Shown one piece after another: positions 1 to 6,546 of a stretch of DNA of 10,605 bases (position 1 is the first letter of the stretch; every line of letters starts with the position of its first letter). The DNA is from an uncultured bacterium (lineage in GTDB: Bacteria > Planctomycetota > UBA8108). Under the pieces are notes generated by a model, which was given only the letters and a program-made list of their open reading frames with translations, was not told the DNA's origin and searched no databases. The position numbers and the translations under genes are program-made. Location of the stretch: the NCBI GenBank assembly GCA_913050545.1, contig CAJWZY010000045.1:1-10605 (forward strand), given 5' to 3'.

Positions 1-1733
1 ACATCGAGCAGGAAATCCTTCCCGTGCTCGTATACCGCCGCTTCGTCAATCAGGATCTCATCGACGCTGGAGTCAAAAAGATCCCTCAGGGAACGAGTTA
101 CAAGGTCAGATTCCTGGAAAAGAAGACTCGGAGTTCTCCGCGTCTTCACTCGCTCAACAATATCGGTCCATGAGTCCATCAGGTGGTTGAAATCCTTCTC
201 GATCAACTCAGCGGACTCTTCCTCCCCCGCGGTACGCACAATACAACCCATACCCGGTGGCGGGTCCAGGCTCGCCAGTTTCTTGCGCAGCGCACTGCGT
301 TCGGAACCGTCACGGATCCGTTTTGAGACGCCAAACCGTTTGATTCCCGGCATCAGGACGAGGTACTTACCCGGCACGCTGACGTAGGTCGTAAGGCTCG
401 GCCCCTTCATCCCGATGGAATCCTTGGAGATCTGGACAAGGATATCCTGCCCCTTTTTAAGAATATCCTGCATCTTCAGCTCGCGCGAACCCTCAACGCG
501 TTCGGACAAGCGGTCTACCGGTACAACGGTAGACTCCTTGTAGACCGGGAGAACATCGGAGACGTGAAGGAAGCCATTACGCCCGATACCGATATCGATA
601 AAGGCGGCCTGGATAGCGGGCTCGACGTTAACCACCCGCCCCTTGTAGATATTGCCGAGGTATTTCTTTTCAGCGGCGCGTTCATAGTAGAGCTGGTCAA
701 GGCGACCATCTTCGAGAATTCCTATGCGGATTTCTTCGGGCTCGATGGCATTGACCAGGATCTTCCTGACCATGTTCGCCTTCTTGGCGGCCATCTCCTT
801 ACTGCCCGCGGATTCCCTTGTCCTTCCACGTGCAGAGGTCTTACCTCGCGAGCGGCCCCGGCCCGAGCTGCGGCCGCCAGCTCTCGACCTGCCCTTCTCG
901 CCAGCAGGCCGGCGCCTGCCGCCGGTCTGTTTGCCCTCTCCGGCGGCACCCTCTGTGCGCCTGGCCGTGTCGCCAGTTTTCGCTGCGGCCTTTTTCTTTG
1001 CACCGCCACGACGACGGGAACGAGAGCGCCTGCGCGGCTTTTTTTCCTCAGCCTGCTCCTTCTGCCCCCTGGTCGAAGATGTTTTCCGCCCCCCGGAGGC
1101 AGTTTTTTCAGCAACGGCCCCTGACTCCACGGCAGGTTTCTTCCGACGCCTCGGCGGCCTGCGGCGGCTGGAAGATGTCGCCTCCTGCTTGCGAGGTTCT
1201 TTTGCGGCATCGCTGCCACTGCGTCGGCGCCCTCTTCCTTGCGCACCCGCAGCCGGTTTCTTGCGGTTGCCTGAGTCATCTCCAGCCCCAGATCCCCTGC
1301 CCGAGCGCTGCGAGCTCTTCTGCTCTTCGCTTGCCGGGCGCCGGGGCCTGCGAGTTCTTCTTCTACGGGTACCCTTCTCCCCATCTCCTCGCGTCCCCTC
1401 AGCCGCCCTGGCAGTTCCAGAAGCTTTCTTCTTCGCCCCGCCCCGACCGGAACCCGAGGAACGACCAGCTCCACTCGCGGTCGACCTGGTGCCTTGTCCT
1501 CGCCCACCTCCTGATCGCCTGCGACGGCGAGGACGAGAGTCATCGCCGGAGGATTTCTCACCCGTGGGTTTTGATCTTCTGCGAGAAGAGCCTTCACTCG
1601 TGGGCTTTGCTTTTCTGCGGGAGGAAGCAGGCTTGCCTCTTCCGGCCTTTTCACGAGCTGCGCCCAGACCGGCTCCGAACTCCGCGGCTGAACCGCCGGA
1701 GTCCTTTTTTTCAGTTTTTCTACGTATGGCCAA
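1..1733 (-). CDS. rng: Ribonuclease E/G family endoribonuclease with long Arg-rich N-terminal extension (C-terminus cut by window)
   Basis: Single-strand-specific endoribonuclease for rRNA maturation and mRNA decay. 577 codons are visible; the 3' part lies beyond the window edge. The conserved part begins near residue 321 (MVRKILVNAIEPEE). An S1 RNA-binding domain follows (GNIYKGRVVNVEPAIQAAF, then DIGIGRNGFLHVSDVLP), and then family motifs including QDILVQISKD, GPSLTTYVSVPGKYLVLMPG, MGCIVRTAG and DEILIDE. The metal-binding aspartates and zinc-link cysteines would lie outside the window. Residues 1-313 are low-complexity, rich in R, K, S, G and A, with no recognisable fold, and in frame with no stop. 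The start is TTG at 1733, preceded by AAGGGG five bases upstream; two in-frame TAA codons lie just beyond. ATG at 794 or 773 would give a standard-length enzyme, and 773 has AAGG upstream, so internal initiation is possible. Family assignment is firm; the start is less certain. It is separated from pilQ by a terminator, so it is probably its own transcription unit. Confidence 0.93.
   Translation of the reverse strand, partial: MAIRRKTEKKDSGGSAAEFGAGLGAAREKAGRGKPASSRRKAKPTSEGSSRRRSKPTGEKSSGDDSRPRRRRRSGGGRGQGTRSTASGAGRSSGSGRGGAKKKASGTARAAEGTRGDGEKGTRRRRTRRPRRPASEEQKSSQRSGRGSGAGDDSGNRKKPAAGAQGRGRRRSGSDAAKEPRKQEATSSSRRRPPRRRKKPAVESGAVAEKTASGGRKTSSTRGQKEQAEEKKPRRRSRSRRRGGAKKKAAAKTGDTARRTEGAAGEGKQTGGRRRPAGEKGRSRAGGRSSGRGRSRGKTSARGRTRESAGSKEMAAKKANMVRKILVNAIEPEEIRIGILEDGRLDQLYYERAAEKKYLGNIYKGRVVNVEPAIQAAFIDIGIGRNGFLHVSDVLPVYKESTVVPVDRLSERVEGSRELKMQDILKKGQDILVQISKDSIGMKGPSLTTYVSVPGKYLVLMPGIKRFGVSKRIRDGSERSALRKKLASLDPPPGMGCIVRTAGEEESAELIEKDFNHLMDSWTDIVERVKTRRTPSLLFQESDLVTRSLRDLFDSSVDEILIDEAAVYEHGKDFLLD
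909..1442 (-). repeat. Degenerate dispersed repeat pair in the RNase E/G extension
   Basis: Two copies of a degenerate 28-33 residue unit lie 145 residues apart. Copy A (1442-1359) starts GGAKKKASGTARAAEG and runs into an Arg cluster. Copy B (1007-909) starts GGAKKKAAAKTGDTARRTEG, continues through a Gly/Glu/Lys stretch and ends in another Arg cluster. The DNA has diverged much more than the peptide pattern, so the duplication is old or the composition is under selection. Composition bias alone could produce part of the similarity. Confidence 0.5.
1554..1625 (-). repeat. Two tandem 36-bp units inside the RNase E/G N-terminal extension
   Basis: Two adjacent 12-codon units encode SSRRKAKPTSEG (1625-1590) and SSRRRSKPTGEK (1589-1554). 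They match at most positions, and the differences fall largely in wobble bases or conservative changes. This suggests the disordered extension grew partly by local duplication. The call rests on direct comparison of the translated units. Confidence 0.75.
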
Positions 1734-1768
1734 AACAGCCCCTTGGCTTTATTAATCGGGTTCTCGCA

Positions 1769-1802
1769 CGCTGCAGATGGGAAACGAGACCCATTCGCAG
1801 CG
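1769..1802 (-). promoter_or_regulatory. Stable hairpin in the leader upstream of the RNase E/G gene
   Basis: On the minus strand CGCTGCGAATGGG (1802-1790) pairs with CCCATCTGCAGCG (1781-1769) across an 8-nt loop: 13 positions with one A-C mismatch and one G-U pair. No T-run follows, so it is not a terminator. An alternative, mutually exclusive pairing exists between GCAGATGG (1810-1803) and CCATCTGC (1780-1773). It ends 35 nt before the TTG start. E. coli rne is autoregulated through hairpins in its 5' UTR, so a similar role is plausible but inferred. The rest of 1734-1926 shows no confident promoter. Confidence 0.45.
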
Positions 1803-1926
1803 CCATCTGCTCAATGATTGGCAACTGGTCTGCCCGGCCTTTGAGGACCACCAGAAAGCAGGCTGAGCTCAATGGGCGAAAACGAACCCGCCTTCGCGAC
1901 TCAGACCCCTTGTTTTACTTGTTATT

Positions 1927-1973
1927 AAAAAAAAAACAACGGAAGACTTCTAATTCGAAGCTCTTCCGTTGTT
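1927..1973 (-). terminator. Rho-independent terminator after pilQ
   Basis: Read on the minus strand, the arm AACAACGGAAGAGCTTC (1973-1957) pairs with GAAGTCTTCCGTTGTT (1950-1935) across a 6-nt loop. This gives a 16-bp stem with one bulged G, running into ten consecutive T residues (1936-1927). It starts 26 nt after the pilQ stop codon and lies upstream of the RNase E/G gene, so it marks the end of the pil operon. Confidence 0.93.
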
Positions 1974-1999
1974 CCGTAACCCATTTATTTATATGGATT

Positions 2000-3904
2000 T
2001 CAGTTATCAGCACCTGCTGGCGGCTCGCTGTCAGGCACCGATTTCTCATTCAGAAAGAAATCTGCTTCCCGGTGCTTGTTGATCCGGCTCCGGAAAAACT
2101 CCTTCTCATTTTTGGCATCCGTGAGAATCCGGGGAGTGATCAGGATCATCAATGACTCAATTTCCGCCTGGTCCTTATTCCAGGAGAACAGGCGCCCCAT
2201 CAGGGGGATCCCGGCGAGAATAGGAATACTGGTCTTTACCTTCGAGCGCCGCTCTGTCTGCAGGCCGCCAATCACGGCCGTCTGCCCATCCCTTACCCGC
2301 ATATAGGTAACGACTGTCTGGGCGGATTCCCTCGGCAGGTCAATAAAAGACTCCGTCTGGCTGCCGGGAGCTGAAAAAGCAAAACGTTCGAAACCGGCAA
2401 TCGACGAGCTGGTTCCCGAAAGCGTTGAAACCTTTGGAATGATGCTCAGATTGATCTCATCGGTACCCGGCACCACGTGCGGAGTGATATAGAGAGTGAA
2501 ACCAATATTGATCGGTGAGCGGTCGTTCTCCTCAATGGCGACGGTTACATTTCCGTTCTGGTCCTGCTGGATCTGCTGGATAGCGAAGGGGATCGTCTCG
2601 CCAACAAAGATAACGGCCGGGCGGTTGTCCAGCATCGTGAGGGTCGGCTCCTGGACAATCTTCGTACGCTCGTCATCCTTGACCATCCTGAGGAAGGCGT
2701 GCATCTGGGTGAGGTCAAGAACCCCGAGGGCCTGGAAGCCATTCACGCCAAGAGAATCAACTCCACCACTGCCGACGTTGAAAGGAAAGGTTCCCCCAAA
2801 GATACTCAGCGGGTCGCCGGAAAACTCGGGGTTCTCCCGCGGCACAGCGAAACGGGCAGAGGCCGTAAAGCCGTCCCTCTCCGGCGTGCTTGGATCATCG
2901 AACTTGATCCCCCGCTCAAGCAGGTCGGTGTTGGTGGTCCGGATGAACTTGACCTCGATGTGAACCTGGGCAGGCGCGACATCAAGGAGCTTGATGATCT
3001 TAGCCATCTCCTCGAGCTTCGGCCTGGTGTCCTTGACGATGATGGTGTTCGTACCCGAATCATAGGTCAGCTGGCCGCCATCATCGGTAACGATCTGGCG
3101 AAGAGCCTCATGCAGGGGGAACCCGGAACCCGCCTTGCTTTCAGCCTCAGCACCCGCGCTCATCCCGACAACCTCGTGGGCCAGGTTCTCAATATTAGCC
3201 ATCCTGGCGACGTAGGGCTCTGAGGGACGAATGTAGCGCAGCTGGAAATGACGGGTTTCAAATTCCGTCTTGAGCGTATCCATATGAACAACACGAAGAA
3301 TGCTGCTCTCGCCTCCACCCTCTCCGTTCACAACAACGTAGCCGGCCGTTTTCACAATCGTATCAAGCGCATCACGCCAGGGAACATTGTTCAGGCTGAA
3401 GCTGACCTTGCCCTCTACATCCTTGCCGATCACCACGTTCGCGCCTGCCTGCTTGGCGATCAGGTCGACCACCAGCTTCAGGTCCGCATCATTGAACTCC
3501 ATGCTGACTGTCGGTGGCTGGGTGAGACGAATAAGCCTCCCGCTGACCCTGACAACCTTGCAGTTCGACTCACGAGCGATGATCTCGAGCGCCTCGGACC
3601 AGTGGAGCTTCGCAACGCTCAGGGTCACCTTTTCTTTGACGTTCGAATCAGCGATGATGTTGACGCCCGACCTGGCGCTCAGGGCCTTCAAGGCGACGGC
3701 CAGGTCTTCATCCTTGTAATCCAGGCTCACATACCCGGCACCGAGGATCTCCTCCCCGGGCTTGGCATCGGAGCTGGCTATGTACTGTTCAAAAAGCCCG
3801 GAATTCCTGCCGGGTTTACCCTGGGCCAGGACAATCCCCGTGCAATTTACGAACATCAGGAGGAGAGCCGCGAGACCCCATTTCCTCAATTTCCACTTCA
3901 TCAT
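2000..3904 (-). CDS. pilQ: PilQ-like outer-membrane secretin
   Basis: Forms the multimeric outer-membrane channel through which a type IV pilus (or related filament/substrate) passes. 634 aa from the ATG at 3904. An N-terminal signal peptide (MMKWKLRKWGLAALLLMF..., probable cleavage after VLA near residue 27) is followed by two consecutive STN/N0-like domains (about 58-127 and 133-207), each with the pattern of a short beta-rich motif, a helix and a G-x-N-[IV][IV] strand. Next come an N1/secretin_N domain (about 214-309) and the secretin core (about 315-595), with VVPGTDEINLSIIPKVSTLSG, RVRDGQTAVIGGLQ and the C-terminal signature IPILAGIPLMGRLF...LMILITPRIL. It lacks the N-terminal AMIN domains typical of proteobacterial PilQ. 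No lipobox is seen. A GTG at 3919 overlaps the upstream stop as GTGA, but AAGGGA seven bases before 3904 favours the ATG. Last gene of the operon, followed by a strong terminator. A type II secretion secretin is less likely given the pilMNO neighbours. Confidence 0.93.
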   Translation of the reverse strand: MMKWKLRKWGLAALLLMFVNCTGIVLAQGKPGRNSGLFEQYIASSDAKPGEEILGAGYVSLDYKDEDLAVALKALSARSGVNIIADSNVKEKVTLSVAKLHWSEALEIIARESNCKVVRVSGRLIRLTQPPTVSMEFNDADLKLVVDLIAKQAGANVVIGKDVEGKVSFSLNNVPWRDALDTIVKTAGYVVVNGEGGGESSILRVVHMDTLKTEFETRHFQLRYIRPSEPYVARMANIENLAHEVVGMSAGAEAESKAGSGFPLHEALRQIVTDDGGQLTYDSGTNTIIVKDTRPKLEEMAKIIKLLDVAPAQVHIEVKFIRTTNTDLLERGIKFDDPSTPERDGFTASARFAVPRENPEFSGDPLSIFGGTFPFNVGSGGVDSLGVNGFQALGVLDLTQMHAFLRMVKDDERTKIVQEPTLTMLDNRPAVIFVGETIPFAIQQIQQDQNGNVTVAIEENDRSPINIGFTLYITPHVVPGTDEINLSIIPKVSTLSGTSSSIAGFERFAFSAPGSQTESFIDLPRESAQTVVTYMRVRDGQTAVIGGLQTERRSKVKTSIPILAGIPLMGRLFSWNKDQAEIESLMILITPRILTDAKNEKEFFRSRINKHREADFFLNEKSVPDSEPPAGADN

Positions 3905-3915
3905 GATCTTTCCCT

Positions 3916-5181
3916 TCACTTGGTATTCCGGTTCCCGACCAGGAGAACCGGGATCTCCTCACCCTTGTATGCAAACTTAACCCGGTCGCTGGAAACCTCC
4001 AGCAGCCGGAAATCTGAAATCCTCTCACCAGGCCTTACCGGCCTGCCATCCACAACCGCAAGTCCCTGGCCCTCGCCAACGAGGATTCCGTTCACCGCCG
4101 GCCTCCTGCGTTCAAATTCGCGCCGGATCGCCGTGCGCCGGACCAGCTCACCACCTCTCCGTACAAGCTCAACTGCCACCGGGGCGTAATCAGAAGACAG
4201 GCTCCGCAACTTTCTGCAGCTTGCCACCACGGCCCCATTGAGTTGCTCGATCCCGGCATAATCACCAAGGTCAAACCTGGTCTGCATTGCAGAGAGGCCA
4301 CTGACCGCCTGCTGGTAATGATGCCGCAGCAAGATCGAGTCCAGCTTCCCCTCCAGCCTCTGCAGACCCGAGCGTATATCCCTGTACTGCCTGCGGTGAC
4401 GCGCCAGGACAATATTGTCCTCCTTGAGCGAGAGTCGTTCGATCCCGGACCAGGCCTCCGTCAAGCCCACCTCGTCACCAGCTGAATATGCTGAGTGGAC
4501 TCTTTCGGCAAGTGTCCGGAACCTGCTGAGTGCCTCGACCTCCAGGTCTCTGCTCCCGGCGGCCTCTGCCTCCGGAGCTTTTCTTTCGGACTCGGGATTC
4601 GCAGGAGAAAGCAGCGGGAACGGATCACTGAAGGGGTCACGCCCCCGGGCACCCGGCAGCTCGAACGACTCAAGCTGGAGTGCCAGCTGGACAAAGCCGG
4701 TATCGGACCCATAAGGCGAAAGGGCAGGCAATTCCTGCACATCCTTGATAATGTTCCGGCCGCCCCGGGCTGCCCGGCGAAGACAGGAGAAAACCTGGTC
4801 GCGCTCGTTTGAAACAGCGTGAATCTCAGCCTCCAGCAAGGCAATCAATCCCTTGGGGCCACCAAGGTCCTTCGCCTCACGGTAGCTCTCCATCGCCTCT
4901 GCGTAGCGCTTCTGCCTGCGCAGACACAACCCCAGTGCCAGCCGATGCTGGGCCTCGTAGGGCTGCTCTGCAGCCATCACTCCGAGCTTCTTATAGGCAT
5001 CGGAGATCCGGCCTTTCTCCCAGTTGCGAATCGCCTCCGAGCGAAGAGCTGTCATGCCTGATTCGCCCAGGAGATCGAAAGAACCCTCCTCCCCGGCCCT
5101 GAGGCCTTGGGACAGGAGAACGCCCCCCAGCAGGAACGCGATCTTGAATACAGTCGATTTCATTATTTTTGCCGATCTCAC
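3916..5181 (-). CDS. TPR protein with PilP/GspB-like C-terminal domain, in the pilP position
   Basis: 421 aa, probably periplasmic. A signal peptide occupies about residues 1-29 (KSTVFKIAFLLGGVLLSQ, cleavage after LRA); there is no lipobox cysteine, unlike many PilP lipoproteins. TPR-like helices follow at about 45-135 (ALGLCLRRQKRYAEAMESYREA matches a TPR helix pair). A Pro-rich linker holds RDPFSDPF (181-188), resembling the RDPF motif before the PilP beta domain. A charged helical region (about 211-360) may form coiled coils. The C-terminal part (362-416) has the pattern G-I-L...GLAVVDGRPVRPGERI...V.FAYKGEEIPVLL, as in the small beta domains of GspB, GspC and PilP that contact the secretin. 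Position between pilO and pilQ supports a PilP-like role linking the PilN/O platform to PilQ. GTG start at 5181 overlaps the pilO stop by 4 nt; ATG at 5163 is an alternative. Function is inferred from context and domain pattern. Confidence 0.72.
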   Translation of the reverse strand: MRSAKIMKSTVFKIAFLLGGVLLSQGLRAGEEGSFDLLGESGMTALRSEAIRNWEKGRISDAYKKLGVMAAEQPYEAQHRLALGLCLRRQKRYAEAMESYREAKDLGGPKGLIALLEAEIHAVSNERDQVFSCLRRAARGGRNIIKDVQELPALSPYGSDTGFVQLALQLESFELPGARGRDPFSDPFPLLSPANPESERKAPEAEAAGSRDLEVEALSRFRTLAERVHSAYSAGDEVGLTEAWSGIERLSLKEDNIVLARHRRQYRDIRSGLQRLEGKLDSILLRHHYQQAVSGLSAMQTRFDLGDYAGIEQLNGAVVASCRKLRSLSSDYAPVAVELVRRGGELVRRTAIRREFERRRPAVNGILVGEGQGLAVVDGRPVRPGERISDFRLLEVSSDRVKFAYKGEEIPVLLVGNRNTK

Positions 5182-5840
5182 AGCTTCTCTTCAGCCCCCT
5201 TGAAGTAGGTATAGGTGCTGACGGTCAGGTCAATTTCCTTTACAGGGTTCCTGGCCAGCTCCAGCAACTCGCCATCCTCTTTCTCCCGCAGATCACCTTC
5301 GGGGAAGTCCCCCCTGGAACCCAGCGGTTTCAGGCTGACGGCATCGATCTTCAGGAACCGTTTATGGTTCTCGATGCGGCTCATAAACTGCAGGAGGTCG
5401 ACAACAGAGCCCACGATCCGGAACCTGTAGCGATGGCGGACAAAGTTCTTCACCTTGCCTTCTTCCTTGTCGTCGCTGGGCCTTCCCGGGGACAGGTACT
5501 CGGCGCTCTTGATCAGGAGCTCGGTGTTACGTCGATACTCATCCATCACCCTCACAAAGGCATCGTGCTGTACATGTTCTTCGGCCGGGAGGATCTCTGC
5601 ATAGCGATCGGTACTCTCGATCAGGCTGCTACGCTGCTCGAGCAGGTTCGGAATCGTCGCGATCTTTCCCTGCAGCAGGTTCTCCTCGGCAGCACAGGAA
5701 TCGAGCTCGACCAGGACAGAGGCACGCTCACCCAGCTTCGAATAAACGAGGAAGCTCATCCCTGCACAAAACAGGAAGCCGGCACCTGCCAGCAGGGCCA
5801 CCTTCTGTTTCTGGTTTAAATTGAAAATAAAATTGCGCAT
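5178..5840 (-). CDS. pilO: PilO-like type IV pilus inner-membrane alignment protein
   Basis: 220 aa bitopic inner-membrane protein expected to pair with PilN and hold the alignment complex between the PilM ring and the secretin. A short basic cytoplasmic N-terminus (MRNFIFNLNQKQK) precedes one transmembrane helix at about 14-33 (VALLAGAGFLFCAGMSFLVY). A coiled coil at about 35-80 is rich in E, L and Q. A ferredoxin-like periplasmic domain follows, with the PilO-typical stretch FRIVGSVVDLLQFMSRIENH and a strand ending in IDLTVSTYTYF. ATG at 5840 lies 3 nt after the pilN stop, with GGAG upstream inside pilN. The 3' end overlaps the next gene by 4 nt, indicating translational coupling. Sequence identity within PilO is low across phyla; order in the operon makes the call firm. 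Confidence 0.9.
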   Translation of the reverse strand: MRNFIFNLNQKQKVALLAGAGFLFCAGMSFLVYSKLGERASVLVELDSCAAEENLLQGKIATIPNLLEQRSSLIESTDRYAEILPAEEHVQHDAFVRVMDEYRRNTELLIKSAEYLSPGRPSDDKEEGKVKNFVRHRYRFRIVGSVVDLLQFMSRIENHKRFLKIDAVSLKPLGSRGDFPEGDLREKEDGELLELARNPVKEIDLTVSTYTYFKGAEEKL

Positions 5841-5843
5841 TTC

Positions 5844-6527
5844 TCAGGTCTCCGTCTTCGTGCTGGCCTGCGGCTTTCTCAGGTCCAGCCGTATGGTGAA
5901 ACGAAGGTTATTCGGCTCCCGGTAGCCATCAAGAACCACCGAACGCCACTCGGGGCGGCTGATGCTCTGAAAGTCGGAATAGAAATTCCCCGGCTTCAAA
6001 GATTCATCGAGAAAATCGAGATAGAACTCATCCGCCCCCTTCAGCTTCTCGCGGAAAGCTGTCATTCTCCCCACCTGGCTGCCGGCTGAATAGCACAGCA
6101 GCCTCAGGTGCCCACCACTGTCCGGCGCATCTCCTGCCCCCGGCCTTGCAGCCGGGTCACGCTCCTGCATATCAAGCCTGACGATCCAGACATGCCCCGG
6201 AGTCAGGCGCACCAGCTCGGTGAGTTTCCTGGACCAGAGAATGCGGTTTGTCTTGATGCTGATGATCGCTCGCTCTCTCTCCTTGTAGTCGCTGATCTCA
6301 TCCTGGAGTGAATCAACCTTCCTGGCTTCCGCCTTGAGGCCAACAAGCTCCTGCCGCTTCACCCCAAGCTCCTCCCGGATCCCGGAGGTTTCAAAGACGA
6401 GGAAGCCCCAGCAGGCCAGCACCAGCACAGCGAACCCGGCAACCGAAGCTCCCAGCAGAAGCTTCATCCTGGGGTCCATCCCGGTGCGTCGCAGCTCGGG
6501 GGGTAAGAGATTGATTCTAACTTTCAC
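5844..6527 (-). CDS. pilN: PilN-like type IV pilus inner-membrane protein
   Basis: 227 aa. The cytoplasmic N-terminus carries KVRINLLPPELRR, the conserved INLLPxE segment that binds the groove of PilM. One transmembrane helix (about 22-46, LLLGASVAGFAVLVLACWGFL) is followed by a coiled coil (about 48-90) and a periplasmic domain with the LVRLTPGHVWIVRLDM pattern (about 105-120) common to PilN/GspL-type folds. The start is GTG at 6527, 19 nt after the pilM stop, with AGGA eight bases upstream. The longer open frame back to 6602 would overlap pilM by 56 nt and adds an unconserved, Trp-rich segment, so it is rejected. A hydrophilic insert (about 122-140, rich in D, P, A and G) is probably a loop. 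Confidence 0.9.
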   Translation of the reverse strand: MKVRINLLPPELRRTGMDPRMKLLLGASVAGFAVLVLACWGFLVFETSGIREELGVKRQELVGLKAEARKVDSLQDEISDYKERERAIISIKTNRILWSRKLTELVRLTPGHVWIVRLDMQERDPAARPGAGDAPDSGGHLRLLCYSAGSQVGRMTAFREKLKGADEFYLDFLDESLKPGNFYSDFQSISRPEWRSVVLDGYREPNNLRFTIRLDLRKPQASTKTET

Positions 6528-6546
6528 GGTAATTTTCCTGTCCTGC

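Noticed and set aside
724..2155. Long open frames on both strands across the RNase E/G extension (plus-strand 343 and 445 codons; another minus frame of 310 codons)
   Set aside because: The sequence is GC-rich and low-complexity, which leaves stops rare in all frames. The minus frame continuous with the S1 domain is the coherent one; the others encode Pro/Arg/Cys-rich shadows with no domains, and one plus frame runs through the pilQ terminator.
3905..3919. GTG 3919 as the pilQ start (GTGA overlap with the upstream stop)
   Set aside because: Not excluded, but AAGGGA positioned before ATG 3904 is a better ribosome site, and the signal peptide is complete from there.
2496..4189. Plus-strand open frames antisense to pilQ and the TPR gene (for example 3248-4189)
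   Set aside because: They are mirror images of codon-biased minus-strand genes, have no recognisable domains, and conflict with strongly supported pilQ motifs.
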